A DNA stretch of 64,000 nt from MPNP01 sp965221445 (GTDB lineage: Bacteria > Pseudomonadota > Alphaproteobacteria > Rhodobacterales > Rhodobacteraceae). Below, piece by piece: positions 9,051 through 18,928 of the stretch. The notes under the pieces were generated by a model. That model ran no database searches. It was not told where the DNA came from and worked only from the letters and a program-made list of their open reading frames with translations. Location of the stretch: the NCBI GenBank assembly GCA_965221445.1, contig CBDCSF010000013.1, positions 744,001-808,000 on the forward strand. The letters run 5' to 3'. Position 1 is the stretch's first letter. Each line of letters opens with the position of its first letter. A program made the position numbers and the translations under genes.

Positions 9051-10403
9051 TTAAAGAGCATCCCAGGTGGCTTGGATTTCATCAGCGACTTCTTGAGCTG
9101 ATTTTCCACCGACATAATCGACCATTCCTGTCCAGAATACACCGGCACCAATTGGACCAGGCATTAGGTCAGAACCATCAAACCTGAAGGTAGTTGCACC
9201 GAGCAGAATTTCGTTAAGATTACGAAGTGTTGAGTCGGTGTATACATCGGGATTAACACCTTTGTGTGGTGTCAAAAATCCGCTCTGCGCCATCCAGATT
9301 TCATGTGCTATGGGTGTGCTCAGGAAGTCAATGAAGGCTCTAGTTCCCGGAGAATCACTTGTAATGGCAAAAAGCGTTCCGCCACCCAAGACCGGTGTTC
9401 CAAGATCCATACTTTCAAAAGCTGGAAAGTAGAAAAAATCAGCATCCACTCCGACTTCTGTACCCTCTGGAAAGAAAGCCGGGATAAAGGATGCCTGGCG
9501 ATGCATGTAACATTGTGGAGGTGAAGTAAACATACCCTTTGGACTATCCCTGAAATCAGTTGAAGCTACGGCGCCTACACCACCTGAAACATAATCCTCA
9601 ATACGGGCAAAGGCACCAAACTCATCAATGGTACTGACCACAATAGGATCATTGAATTTCATGGAATTATCTACCCAAGCATCATAAACTTCTGGGGCCT
9701 GCGTTCTCAGCATCAGATCTTCAACCCAGTCAGTTGCCGGCCATCCGGTAGCACCACCTGAACCAAGTCCAATACACCAGGGAGTTTCACCATCAGCTAC
9801 CATTTGGTCAGCGAGGGCCTTGAGCTCTTCCATGGTAGTTGGAACTTCGTAACCTGCATCCTCGAAATTCTCAGGCACATACCAAACCAAGGACTTCACA
9901 TCAACCTTGTAAAAGAAACCATAGAGTTGGTCGTTGCCATTCTCATCTGCATATGTTCCGAGATCTACCCAAGACTGACCAGCAGCGTAATTTTCCTTAA
10001 CCCAATCTCCGACAGCTGGATCCAATGGAGCAAGAAGGCCTTTAGAAGCCAAGTCTGCTGCCAAACCCGGTTGTGGGAAAACAGCAATATTAGGCGGTGA
10101 TCCAGCTTCGGTATCAATAACAATTTGCTGTTCAAAAGAATCAGAACCAGAATATTCAACATTAGCACCTGTAGCAGCTTCAAAATAGGCAATTACACTA
10201 TCTACAAATACCTTATCTTGATTAAGCCAGGGACCGAAAACCGATACAGTTTCACCAGAAAGATCCTGCTCTGCAAACTCGTGATAGCTATCCCAGTTAA
10301 AATTCCCTTCCCCAACGGGAAACATCAAATCTTGTGCAGAACTACCAACTACAGCCAGTCCTGAGCAGATAATACTGGCCAAAAATGTTTTAATTAATCG
10401 CAT
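9051..10403 (-). CDS. aglE: Alpha-glucoside ABC transporter substrate-binding protein AglE
   Basis: A 450-residue periplasmic binding protein of the CUT1 (MalE-like) class. The N-terminus MRLIKTFLASIICSGLAVVG followed by SSA-QD is a standard Sec signal peptide with cleavage after Ala. The mature part carries the extracellular binding protein fold, e.g. NIAVFPQPGLAADLASKG and the tryptophan-rich VPENFEDAGYEVPTTMEEL segment. It is the first gene of the agl operon and is transcribed away from the LacI-GH1 fusion through a shared 109-bp control region. Confidence 0.93.
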   Translation of the reverse strand: MRLIKTFLASIICSGLAVVGSSAQDLMFPVGEGNFNWDSYHEFAEQDLSGETVSVFGPWLNQDKVFVDSVIAYFEAATGANVEYSGSDSFEQQIVIDTEAGSPPNIAVFPQPGLAADLASKGLLAPLDPAVGDWVKENYAAGQSWVDLGTYADENGNDQLYGFFYKVDVKSLVWYVPENFEDAGYEVPTTMEELKALADQMVADGETPWCIGLGSGGATGWPATDWVEDLMLRTQAPEVYDAWVDNSMKFNDPIVVSTIDEFGAFARIEDYVSGGVGAVASTDFRDSPKGMFTSPPQCYMHRQASFIPAFFPEGTEVGVDADFFYFPAFESMDLGTPVLGGGTLFAITSDSPGTRAFIDFLSTPIAHEIWMAQSGFLTPHKGVNPDVYTDSTLRNLNEILLGATTFRFDGSDLMPGPIGAGVFWTGMVDYVGGKSAQEVADEIQATWDAL

Positions 10404-10512
10404 ATATCCTCCCTATCGTTTACAATTAGTCAAAGCGTTTGAATATTTTTCAAAGCAATTTAAAATCATATTAACATTTATTTTTTAAAATTCAAAAAAA
10501 AATTATTGGGAA
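10404..10512. promoter_or_regulatory. Divergent agl control region with two LacI-type operator-like sites
   Basis: This 109-bp AT-rich region separates aglE (minus) from the LacI-GH1 fusion (plus). It contains TCAAAGCGTTTGA at 10430-10442, with inverted TCAAA/TTTGA arms. A second, poorer copy, TCAAAGCAATTTA, lies at 10450-10462, with centres 20 bp apart (about two helical turns). LacI-family sugar regulators bind palindromes of this form with a central GCG/CG, so these are the probable sites of the fused regulator. Confidence 0.6.
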
Positions 10513-12924
10513 ATGACCTTAAAACAACTTGCACAGCATCTCGGAATTTCTCAAAGTACTGTGAGCAGGGCTCTAAACGGCTTTCCAGAAGTCAATGAAA
10601 GAACAAGACAAAAAGTTATAGAAGCCGCAAAAAAATTAAATTACCGACCTAATCCGATTGCAACCAGGTTAGCCACAGGAAAAACCTGGTCCATTGGCCA
10701 CGTCATACCTGTTTCCGCAAACCATGAAATGGTGAATCCAATTTTTTCCGATTTTCTGGCAGGAGCTGGTGAGGCTTATTCCAAAGCGGGATACCATATG
10801 AATCTTTCTGTTGTCAAAGATGAGGATGTAGCTTCAGCTTACAAGGACATGTCAGAGCAGGGGATTGTCGATGGAATTCTGGTACAGGCACCAAGATTCA
10901 AGGATTTTCGTATTTCCATTCTTCAGCAACTTGGTATTCCCTTCCTGGTTCACGGACGTGTTTCTACTGCTGATGAAGAATACTCATGGCTGGATATTGA
11001 TAATTCCAGAGCTTTTCAAAAGGCAACCCAATACCTTATCGATTTGGGACACACCGACATTGCTCTTATTAACGGGCTTGAAACAATGGATTTTGCATAT
11101 CGTAGGCGAGCTGGATTTGAAAATACACTTGCCAAGAATGGTTTGTTTCCCAAAACTGGTTATCTGAAATCCAATGAAATGACTGAACCATATGGTTATG
11201 AATCGGTCCACGAAATCATGAGGTTGCCTCACCCTCCTACAGCATTTGTGGTGTCCTCCATGATAATTGCAATTGGTGTTAGAAGAGCTCTGCTTGAACT
11301 AGGTCTAAAATTAGGCACAGATATCTCCATTATCATATTTGATGATAAGCTTTCATATTTAAGTAATGAAGGGGAGACCCCCGCCTTCACAGCCCTGACA
11401 TCCTCAGTCAGAAAGGCAGGAGTACGATGTGCAGAAATGCTCATTTCCTTGGTGCAGGGTAAGATGAGCAATCCCTATAACGAACTCTGGGAATCAGAAT
11501 TGATCATAGGCGAAACAACAGGTCCTCCAAAAGGATACAAAGGGAAAATTCCACCAAAATACCTGAACCCTTATCCTACTCTTGGTTTCTATCGTTCAGA
11601 TTTCCCCAAAAACTTTATCTTTGGTACAGCCTCCTCAAGTTACCAAATTGAAGGTCATAAATTTGGTGGAGCGGGAAAGACGCACTGGGATACATTTGCT
11701 TCAACACCTGGAAATGTAAACAACATGGAAAATGGTGATATAGCCTGCGATCACTTCCACCGATATAAGGACGACTTCAAACTTGTATCATCTATGGGTT
11801 TGGATGCTTGGCGGTTTTCTACCTCATGGGCCAGAATCTTCCCGGAGAATATGACTATCCCGAATCAGCAAGGGTTGGATTTCTATGATCGTCTAGTGGA
11901 TGAAATGTTGGCTTGCGGTTTGAAGCCGTTTCTCACTCTGCACCACTGGGAATTGCCATCCTACCTTTCCGACTTGGGTGGCTGGACCAATCGGGACATA
12001 GCATCATGGTTTGGACAGTTCACTACGACAGTAGGTAAATTAATCGGAGACAGGGTAATTTCTGTTGCTCCCATTAATGAACCCTGGTGTGTTGCCTGGT
12101 TGGGCCATTTCACGGGTGATCATGCACCGGGATTAAGAGATATCAGGGCTACGACTAGAGCGATGCACCATGTTCTACTAGCGCATGGAACCGCTGTCCA
12201 AGCACTTAGAACCCTAGGTATTGATAATGTCGGATTGGTAGTTAATTTCGAATATTCCCAACCGGGTGACAACTCCGAGGCTTCCAAAATTAAAGCCAAG
12301 TTGTACGATGCCATTTATAACAGATGGTTCATTGGCGGCGTACAAAAACAGAAATATCCAGCAGAGGCTCTGCACTACCTTCAAGAGCATCTGCCTCAAA
12401 ACTGGGAAGAAGATTTTACCATAATCGGAGAGCCAGTTGATTGGATCGGAATAAATTATTACACCCGAAAGTTAATTGGTAAAGGACAAGATACTTTTCC
12501 CGGTTGGAAAGAAATGGATGGGAACCTTCCCAGGACTGGAATGGGGTGGGAAATATATCCGGAGGGACTAGGTCATTTCCTGAGATGGGTAGCCGAAGAC
12601 TATGCAAATGGCTTGCCCATTTATGTAACAGAGAATGGCATGGCTGATAATTCAAACGAGTATTCTGAAGTAATAAACGATAGCACGAGGCAGAAATACC
12701 TCAGAGAACATATAAAGGTAGTGAAGGAAGTGATATCAGAAGGAATAGACGTCAGGGGTTATTTTATCTGGTCTCTATTGGACAACTATGAGTGGGCATT
12801 GGGGTATGGTAAAAGATTCGGGTTGGTTCATATTGATTATAATACGATGGTAAGAACACCAAAATCCACATGTGAAGCCCTGAGAAATTCCCTGACAAGC
12901 CTCAAAAACGAGTTAAAATCTTAA
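10513..12924 (+). CDS. LacI-family regulator fused to GH1 beta-glucosidase
   Basis: One uninterrupted 803-codon frame joins two complete proteins. Residues 1-342 are a LacI regulator: the helix-turn-helix LKQLAQHLGISQSTVSRALN, the hinge RPNPIATRLATGKTWSIG, then a periplasmic-binding-like sensor domain. After a proline-rich linker (about 343-358), residues 359-800 form a full glycoside hydrolase family 1 enzyme starting at FPKNFIFGTASSSYQIEG. It retains the acid/base Glu in INEPWC and the nucleophile Glu in YVTENGMA. Each half has normal family length, so neither is truncated. The divergent agl genes suggest the regulator controls alpha/beta-glucoside uptake. The start ATG is preceded by only a weak GGGA site. 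A sequencing error removing a stop is possible, but the linker reads smoothly. Confidence 0.88.
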   Translation: MTLKQLAQHLGISQSTVSRALNGFPEVNERTRQKVIEAAKKLNYRPNPIATRLATGKTWSIGHVIPVSANHEMVNPIFSDFLAGAGEAYSKAGYHMNLSVVKDEDVASAYKDMSEQGIVDGILVQAPRFKDFRISILQQLGIPFLVHGRVSTADEEYSWLDIDNSRAFQKATQYLIDLGHTDIALINGLETMDFAYRRRAGFENTLAKNGLFPKTGYLKSNEMTEPYGYESVHEIMRLPHPPTAFVVSSMIIAIGVRRALLELGLKLGTDISIIIFDDKLSYLSNEGETPAFTALTSSVRKAGVRCAEMLISLVQGKMSNPYNELWESELIIGETTGPPKGYKGKIPPKYLNPYPTLGFYRSDFPKNFIFGTASSSYQIEGHKFGGAGKTHWDTFASTPGNVNNMENGDIACDHFHRYKDDFKLVSSMGLDAWRFSTSWARIFPENMTIPNQQGLDFYDRLVDEMLACGLKPFLTLHHWELPSYLSDLGGWTNRDIASWFGQFTTTVGKLIGDRVISVAPINEPWCVAWLGHFTGDHAPGLRDIRATTRAMHHVLLAHGTAVQALRTLGIDNVGLVVNFEYSQPGDNSEASKIKAKLYDAIYNRWFIGGVQKQKYPAEALHYLQEHLPQNWEEDFTIIGEPVDWIGINYYTRKLIGKGQDTFPGWKEMDGNLPRTGMGWEIYPEGLGHFLRWVAEDYANGLPIYVTENGMADNSNEYSEVINDSTRQKYLREHIKVVKEVISEGIDVRGYFIWSLLDNYEWALGYGKRFGLVHIDYNTMVRTPKSTCEALRNSLTSLKNELKS

Positions 12925-13005
12925 ATATACATTCCCATTAGAACCCCTCCCCCTTACTCTGTCGTTTGTTGAAAGCAGTAACAAAAATGTCTATGGTTAC
13001 AACTC

Positions 13006-14502
13006 ATGTCTAAAAATCATCAAAATCTTAACCCAGGAAATTCCGAAGTTAATGATGATGGCACTTCAGGTTTGTTTTCAAACTACGAAATTAATCCCCG
13101 TTTTTATGACGAAATGTTTGATGCAAAGGGAAAACCTCGAGAACATTGCCGCATTCTTTGGGAAGTCCTGAATTCCATGTCGATTGAGCAAATCATTGAA
13201 ATGCAGGAACAGGCTGAACGGTCATTCTTGCGCGACGGGATTACTTTTTCTGTCTACGGTGAGGAAGGTGCACAGGAAAGAATAATTCCAATTGATTTTT
13301 TACCACGCCTGATTGACAGAGTTGAATGGGATTTTCTAGAAAAGGGTCTTACCCAGAGACTGAAGGCACTTAACAGTTTTTTGGTAGATATATATACCGA
13401 TGCCAAGATACTTTCCGATGGGGTCATTCCGGTAGACCTTGTTTACGGTTGCCCACATTACAGAATTGAAATGGCTGGAGTCACACTCCCCCATGACGTT
13501 CATGTTTCAATTTGTGGGTCAGACCTGGTTCGTGACAATGAAGGCTATAAGGTTCTTGAGGACAACCTTCGGTCACCATCCGGGGTTTCATATATGCTAG
13601 CAAATCGCCAGGCTGTGAGGTCAAGTTTACGTACATTGTACCGAAGTTGTTCAGTTCTTTCTATCGGGCATTATACCAATTTGCTTTACCAGTCCCTTGC
13701 CGAAATTGCTCCAAAGGGGGTCGCAGATCCCTGTATTGTTCTGTTGACACCGGGAGTGTACAATTCAGCATATTACGAGCATATGTTTCTGGCCCGTGAT
13801 ATGGGAATAGAATTGGTTCAGGGAAATGATTTGCTGGTCAATAACGGCTTTGTATATATGCGTACAACACAAGGCCTCAGGCGGGTTGACGTAATCTATC
13901 GACGCTTGGATGATAATTTTATAGACCCGCTAGTATTTCGTGCAGATTCACAATTGGGAGTTCCTGGGTTGTTTCATGCCTTCAGGCTTGGCAACGTCGC
14001 TATTGCCAATGCTCCAGGTACTGGTGTTGCAGACGATAAGGCTGTCTACTACTACGTACCAGACATGATCCGCTACTACCTTGCTGAGGAACCCATCATT
14101 CCCAACGTCGAGACCCATCTCTGTAGAGAACCCGAGGGGTTAGAATACACTTTGGATAACCTGGATAGGCTGGTTGTAAAGCAGGTTGGAGAATCTGGTG
14201 GTTATGGTATGTTGGTTGGCCCCCATGCAAGCGAAAAGGAACGTCGTGAGTATGTTCAGGAAATCCTGACCAACCCTAGTAATTTCATTTCCCAACCCAC
14301 GCTTGATATTTCCCGTTCACCCAGTCTTGGTGAGAACGGAACGATACCCTGCCATGTGGATTTACGACCGTTCATACTACAAGGGAAGGAAACAAGAATT
14401 GTTCCTGGTGCATTCGGTCGGGTTGCCCTCCGACCCGGTTCGTTGGTTGTCAATACAAGTCAAGGTGGTGGAGGTAAGGATGTTTGGGTCCTGGAGAGTT
14501 AA
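13006..14502 (+). CDS. Circularly permuted ATP-grasp protein
   Basis: A 498-residue protein of the circularly permuted type 2 ATP-grasp family. Recognisable segments are MFDAKGKPREHCRILW near the N-terminus, GYKVLEDNLRSPSGVSYML, and the nucleotide-binding LVVKQVGESGGYGMLVGP near residue 400. ATP-grasp enzymes ligate a carboxylate to an amine or thiol through an acyl-phosphate. The physiological substrate of this family is not established; the genes repeatedly occur with alpha-E and transglutaminase-like genes, as here. It is the first gene of a three-gene operon; the next start lies 3 bp after its stop. Confidence 0.9.
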   Translation: MSKNHQNLNPGNSEVNDDGTSGLFSNYEINPRFYDEMFDAKGKPREHCRILWEVLNSMSIEQIIEMQEQAERSFLRDGITFSVYGEEGAQERIIPIDFLPRLIDRVEWDFLEKGLTQRLKALNSFLVDIYTDAKILSDGVIPVDLVYGCPHYRIEMAGVTLPHDVHVSICGSDLVRDNEGYKVLEDNLRSPSGVSYMLANRQAVRSSLRTLYRSCSVLSIGHYTNLLYQSLAEIAPKGVADPCIVLLTPGVYNSAYYEHMFLARDMGIELVQGNDLLVNNGFVYMRTTQGLRRVDVIYRRLDDNFIDPLVFRADSQLGVPGLFHAFRLGNVAIANAPGTGVADDKAVYYYVPDMIRYYLAEEPIIPNVETHLCREPEGLEYTLDNLDRLVVKQVGESGGYGMLVGPHASEKERREYVQEILTNPSNFISQPTLDISRSPSLGENGTIPCHVDLRPFILQGKETRIVPGAFGRVALRPGSLVVNTSQGGGGKDVWVLES

Positions 14503-14504
14503 TC

Positions 14505-15488
14505 TTGCTATCAACTGACGCACAAAATCTCTATTGGATGAGCCGGTATCTTGAACGGGCAGGTCATATCAGTCGATTGCTGGTTACACAATTCGATTTG
14601 ATTCATGATCGGCCCACAGGTGACATAGAGCATGGTTGGCGGCGAATTTATAACTCACTCGGTCGTAAACCAGCAGGTGCAAACCTGATGCCAATTCAGG
14701 ATGATGACTTCGTAATGCTTCTTGATGCCTACACCCTTGTGGATGACCTTACCTTTGAACCTGAAAATCCGGATGCAATTGTGGGTCTGTTCGGCAAGGC
14801 ACGTGAAAATGCTCGCCAGATTCGCAATATTCTCAGTCATGAAATCTGGTCAACACTAAACGTCTCCTTCCTTGAAATGAACAAGACAAGGCTTCAGGAT
14901 ATATGGGGTGATCACCCACGAGATTATTTTATTAGATCTTCTGTAGCTGTAAGGACTTTCTGTGGTATTGCCGATGCTACGATGTATAGGGATCACGGAT
15001 GGCATTTCTTTCGACTTGGCCAACAAGTAGAACGTATTCAACTAACCTGTGCCTTACTAGATGCACATGTACGACTATTCCCTACCGATGACTACCATTG
15101 GGATTTACATTGGGGTGGTTTGCTGGAAATTTGCGTTGCACGTGGCACATTTCGTCGTCTCCATTCCGTTGATTATCTTCCCGATAGGGTGATAGATTTT
15201 CTTGTCGGTGATACCGGGTTGGCCAATTCAATCAGTCATGGTTTAAGTCAAATTCAGAAAACTCTTGAGATTATTTCGGGCAGTACAGATACCGGGCAAA
15301 AAAGCGAGGCGGAGTGGCACATCGGCAAGACCCGTGCCCTTATTGATTACGTTTGGCCTGTCCGTGACAAAGATGACGCCTCAATGTTGAAAATACTTGA
15401 GCAAATCAATTCTGGAGTGCTTGAAATCGACAACCTGATCCACAAGGCCTATTTTAACTACCCAATCCAGAACACACCAACATTATGA
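14505..15488 (+). CDS. Alpha-E domain protein
   Basis: A protein of about 327 residues, mostly helical, of the alpha-E family (formerly DUF403). Members typically begin with M-L-S-x-A-x-N-L-Y-W-M-x-R-Y-L-E-R-A; here LLSTDAQNLYWMSRYLERAG matches. The reading frame extends back to 14484, but a TTG at 14505 with GGAGAG seven bases upstream gives the family-typical start, so it is preferred. Function is unknown. It is probably a partner of the preceding ATP-grasp enzyme and the following transglutaminase-like protein, with which it overlaps by four bases (ATGA). Confidence 0.87.
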   Translation: MLSTDAQNLYWMSRYLERAGHISRLLVTQFDLIHDRPTGDIEHGWRRIYNSLGRKPAGANLMPIQDDDFVMLLDAYTLVDDLTFEPENPDAIVGLFGKARENARQIRNILSHEIWSTLNVSFLEMNKTRLQDIWGDHPRDYFIRSSVAVRTFCGIADATMYRDHGWHFFRLGQQVERIQLTCALLDAHVRLFPTDDYHWDLHWGGLLEICVARGTFRRLHSVDYLPDRVIDFLVGDTGLANSISHGLSQIQKTLEIISGSTDTGQKSEAEWHIGKTRALIDYVWPVRDKDDASMLKILEQINSGVLEIDNLIHKAYFNYPIQNTPTL

Positions 15489-16474
15489 AAAAAGTTACCC
15501 CAAAACGTTATTCCATCCAGCATGATTCATTTTTTGAATATGATGAACCAGTGAGCAACAAAATCATGCTTGTTCGTTTGCAGCCACGTAAAGACCGAGG
15601 CCAGTACCTCCGGTCATTTTCACTCACTACAGAACCTGTAGCCAATCCGGTTGCTTGTTTAGATAGCTTTGGAAATATGTGTCACACGATCAGTATTCAT
15701 GGTGAAACCAGAAAGACACATGTAAGGTCCATCTCTCTGGTCAATACAGCCGAGGGTCTTGATCTAGACAGATTAACCTCATTATCATGGGATGAACTCC
15801 GAAATCAGTCGAAAAGTACGAAACTCTGGCATTATCTAGCCCCAAGCCAGCTCGTCTATCCAGGTGATCCTTTGGAGAAATTCATTAAGAAGCATGGCTT
15901 CAAGATGGAGTCGGATCCTTTAAATACGTTAAGGACACTCTGTTCTGAATTACACAAACGTCTGGAATATGAACCAGGTAGCACAACAGTAGAATCACCA
16001 CTTGAGGATTTTCTGGAACATGGCAAAGGTGTTTGTCAGGATTACACCCATGCTATGATGGCTCTGGGCCGTAACTGGGGGATACCCTGCCGTTATGTAT
16101 CTGGTTATTTGTATATCGAATCAACTTCCCAGAAACACAGTCGGGAAGTGGCAAGCCATGCTTGGCCCGAATTCTGGTTACCCGGACCGGGCTGGATCGG
16201 GCTGGATCCCACTAACAATTCTGTCGTTGATCATCGATTTGTAAGGGTTGCACAAGGACGGGATTATTCTGATGTCGCCCCAACTAGAGGTGTAATTTAT
16301 GGCGGAGGTAACATGTCGATTTCGGTAAAGGTAACCATGACACCTTCAGAACCTGATCCCCATTCGGAAACCGGACCAGGAGATGACCAGAACCATTTGC
16401 AGATGGGATCACTCCCTTGGAATAGTTCAAATTACAACGCCGATCCATCTGAAAAACATGACGCAATTCAATAA
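15485..16474 (+). CDS. Transglutaminase-like cysteine protease/amidase
   Basis: A 329-residue protein with an N-terminal beta-rich domain (about 1-150) followed by a transglutaminase-like catalytic core. The triad is visible: Cys184 in GKGVCQDYTHAMM, His in SHAWPEFWLPG, and Asp in GLDPTNN. Such enzymes cleave or form isopeptide/peptide bonds; the substrate of the ATP-grasp/alpha-E/transglutaminase trio is not known. The start overlaps the alpha-E stop (ATGA). The C-terminal 40 residues are low-complexity and polar. Confidence 0.9.
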   Translation: MKKVTPKRYSIQHDSFFEYDEPVSNKIMLVRLQPRKDRGQYLRSFSLTTEPVANPVACLDSFGNMCHTISIHGETRKTHVRSISLVNTAEGLDLDRLTSLSWDELRNQSKSTKLWHYLAPSQLVYPGDPLEKFIKKHGFKMESDPLNTLRTLCSELHKRLEYEPGSTTVESPLEDFLEHGKGVCQDYTHAMMALGRNWGIPCRYVSGYLYIESTSQKHSREVASHAWPEFWLPGPGWIGLDPTNNSVVDHRFVRVAQGRDYSDVAPTRGVIYGGGNMSISVKVTMTPSEPDPHSETGPGDDQNHLQMGSLPWNSSNYNADPSEKHDAIQ

Positions 16475-17096
16475 GGCCGAATCCTATATTATCGTACTTC
16501 AATCAGGTCAAAATTAGTCTACTATCTTCTTATCCCTGTACATGACCTTGGTTTATCTCCCTTGATATATTCCTGAATTTCTTCATCGTTAAAGAAAAAG
16601 CTTTCAGCATCATAATTTCCCCAACTCACAAATTCATCTCGATTTTTTCTTCATCTCTTGTATGGGTTTTGAGTAGGAGGTACAAAAAGGGAAATATCCA
16701 ACATGAAAATTTCCTTTGTATCCCTAGAGTTGGGCGTATGGCCTCCTGATCTCGCTCCTGACCAATCACTGCAACCTATTAAACACAATACCCTGATGCA
16801 ATGGTAGCCAAATAGGCAGACATAGTAGAAACGGCAACAGCTTCGGTTGTGGGATCATATGGAATTGATCCCGATCAATCAGGTCTCAAAAGCTACCGCT
16901 CCCTCCACCGCTACCAGGTCAAAAAGGGCGTTAGAGAAAAAAGGAAAGGAGGTGATGGTGAGTACTAACCGTTCCAGATAAGTAAAGTAACCATTTTTTT
17001 GCTTTGCAATATACCATTATTCAATCGGAATAATGGGGTATATTTAAATCTGTATTGACAGGGGTAGGTGATTCAGATTCTTCATTCATGTTTTTC
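16475..17096. other. 622-bp intergenic region between convergent units
   Basis: No supported gene. The only open frame with a passable ribosome site starts at 16703 (34 codons) and looks non-coding. Two small inverted repeats are present: ATTGATC-CC-GATCAAT at 16864-16879, and the 9-bp stem described separately at 17014-17036. The region lies downstream of the transglutaminase operon and downstream of the dehydratase gene, so it need hold no promoter. Confidence 0.4.
17014..17036. terminator. Possible terminator hairpin between convergent genes
   Basis: Perfect 9-bp stem CCATTATTC / GAATAATGG with a 5-base loop, between the transglutaminase operon and the dehydratase gene, which converge here. 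There is no clear T-run on either side, so it would be a weak or Rho-assisted terminator. Confidence 0.3.
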
Positions 17097-18806
17097 CTAA
17101 TGACTTTCTCTCAAAACCGGTCTTGTATCCTTACCCAGTAGGAAGTCCATATCTGCCCCCTGATTAGCCTGCAAGACATGATCGACATAAAGTTTGGCGT
17201 ACCCACGATGATAGCGGGATTCTTCAGGTTTCCAACCCTTTCTTCTCCGATTTAACTCTTCTTCTGAAACAAGCAAGTCGAGGATTCCTTTCTCAACATC
17301 CATTCGAATTCGGTCGCCTGTTTGAACCAGTGAAAGTGGACCACCAACCTGGGATTCAGGTGCGGTATGCAAGACCACGGTGCCGAATGCTGTACCTGAC
17401 ATTCTGGCATCAGAAATCCTGACCATATCTCTTATACCCTTTTCAGCCAACGCTTTGGGGATAGGCATATTACCTACCTCAGGCATACCCGGATAACCCT
17501 TGGGACCACATCCCTTTAGAACAAGAATGGTATTTTCATCTACAGGTAAGGTTGGATCATCAATTAACTCCTTAAGATGTTCTATGTTTTCAAAGACAAA
17601 CGCTGGAGCTTCATGCACCAATAATTCAGGTGTTGCTGCTGATGGCTTGATTATAGCTCCATCTGGAGCAAGAGTACCCCTCAGAACCTTTATGCCGGCA
17701 CTTTGCTTGAGAGGTTTTTCGTAGGGAAAAATGACATCCCGATTATAGCATTCAGCACCTTCATAATAATGCTTAATATCTTTATTGAGAACAGTATGGG
17801 CAGGACGTAAATGGGACTGTATCTCAGCTAAAACAGCGGGCAGCCCCCCGGCATAGCAAAAGTCTTCCATCAGGTACTTTCCAGATGGCATACAATTGAC
17901 CAGGAGAGGTATTTCTGATCCCAGCTCAAAATCTTCAAGTGCAAGCTCAATTCCCATTCGGCCAGCTATAGCCAGCAAATGTACGACAGCATTGGTGGAA
18001 CCGCCTATGGCAGCATTTGTAATAATGGCATTTTCAAAACTCTCTCTGGTAAGTATTTTTGAAAGTTTCAAATCCTCCTTGACCATATCTACAATTGTTT
18101 TTCCTGAAATATGGGCCAGAGCAGTCCTTCTGGCATCTACTGCCGGCAAAGCTGCATTGGTTGGCAAACTAAGACCCAGGGCCTCCATTAAGCTTGCCAT
18201 GGTTGAAGCTGTGCCCATTGTCATACAGACACCAGCTGAACGGCTGTTTCCTGCTTCAGCAGCAAAAAAATCATTAAGGGACATTTTGCCTGCTCTGACA
18301 TCCTCTGAAAACTTCCAAACATGAGTTCCGGACCCAATATCCTTTCCTCGGAATTTCCCATTTAACATCGGACCTGCAGAAACGACTATTGTTGGCAAAT
18401 CGACTGAGGCAGCACCCATCACCTGGCCAGGAGTTGTTTTATCACAGCCCCCAAGTAAAACGACACCATCCATTCCATAACCACGGATACATTCCTCAAC
18501 ATCCATTGACAGGAGATTTCTAAAAAGCATTGCTGTTGGTCGGATCTGGGTTTCGCCAAGAGAGGTCACTGGAAACTCGACTGGAAATCCACCAGATTCC
18601 CACACACCCCTTTTTACTGCCTCAGCCAGTATTCTTAATCCCGAATTACAGGGGGTGAGCTCAGACCATGTGTTGCAAATTCCAATTATTGGTCTTCCAT
18701 CAAAGACATGAGCCGGGAAACCCTGATTTTTCATCCAACTCCGATGAACAAACCCATCCTTGTCCTGCTTACCATACCATTCTTGGCTTCGAAGTTTTTT
18801 CTTCAT
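17097..18806 (-). CDS. IlvD/Edd-family sugar-acid dehydratase
   Basis: A 569-residue member of the Fe-S dehydratase family (dihydroxy-acid, 6-phosphogluconate and aldonic-acid dehydratases). Cluster-ligand cysteines are visible in CNTWSELTPCNSG, LLGGCDKTTPG and AGVCMTMGTAST. The overall pattern (RSQEWYGKQDKDGFVHRSW at the start, EIPLLVNCMPSGKYLMEDF in the middle) is closest in memory to L-arabinonate/pentonate dehydratases rather than IlvD proper. Such enzymes convert an aldonic acid to its 2-keto-3-deoxy form. Start choice is supported by AGGAGA six bases before ATG. The neighbouring CUT1 ATPase supports a sugar-catabolic role; the exact substrate is inferred only. Confidence 0.83.
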   Translation of the reverse strand: MKKKLRSQEWYGKQDKDGFVHRSWMKNQGFPAHVFDGRPIIGICNTWSELTPCNSGLRILAEAVKRGVWESGGFPVEFPVTSLGETQIRPTAMLFRNLLSMDVEECIRGYGMDGVVLLGGCDKTTPGQVMGAASVDLPTIVVSAGPMLNGKFRGKDIGSGTHVWKFSEDVRAGKMSLNDFFAAEAGNSRSAGVCMTMGTASTMASLMEALGLSLPTNAALPAVDARRTALAHISGKTIVDMVKEDLKLSKILTRESFENAIITNAAIGGSTNAVVHLLAIAGRMGIELALEDFELGSEIPLLVNCMPSGKYLMEDFCYAGGLPAVLAEIQSHLRPAHTVLNKDIKHYYEGAECYNRDVIFPYEKPLKQSAGIKVLRGTLAPDGAIIKPSAATPELLVHEAPAFVFENIEHLKELIDDPTLPVDENTILVLKGCGPKGYPGMPEVGNMPIPKALAEKGIRDMVRISDARMSGTAFGTVVLHTAPESQVGGPLSLVQTGDRIRMDVEKGILDLLVSEEELNRRRKGWKPEESRYHRGYAKLYVDHVLQANQGADMDFLLGKDTRPVLRESH

Positions 18807-18928
18807 GAATTTCTCCTGAACTGCCTTAGTTTTGTCCTAACACTAAGAATCATTTGTACAACTTACATTTAATTGCGGAAGCGGCTGGGAAAGTAGGTCA
18901 AATTAACAGCGAACAAGCCAGGAAAGAT

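Noticed and set aside
16703..16807. 34-codon open frame in the intergenic region
   Set aside because: Short, no recognisable family, composition like intergenic DNA.
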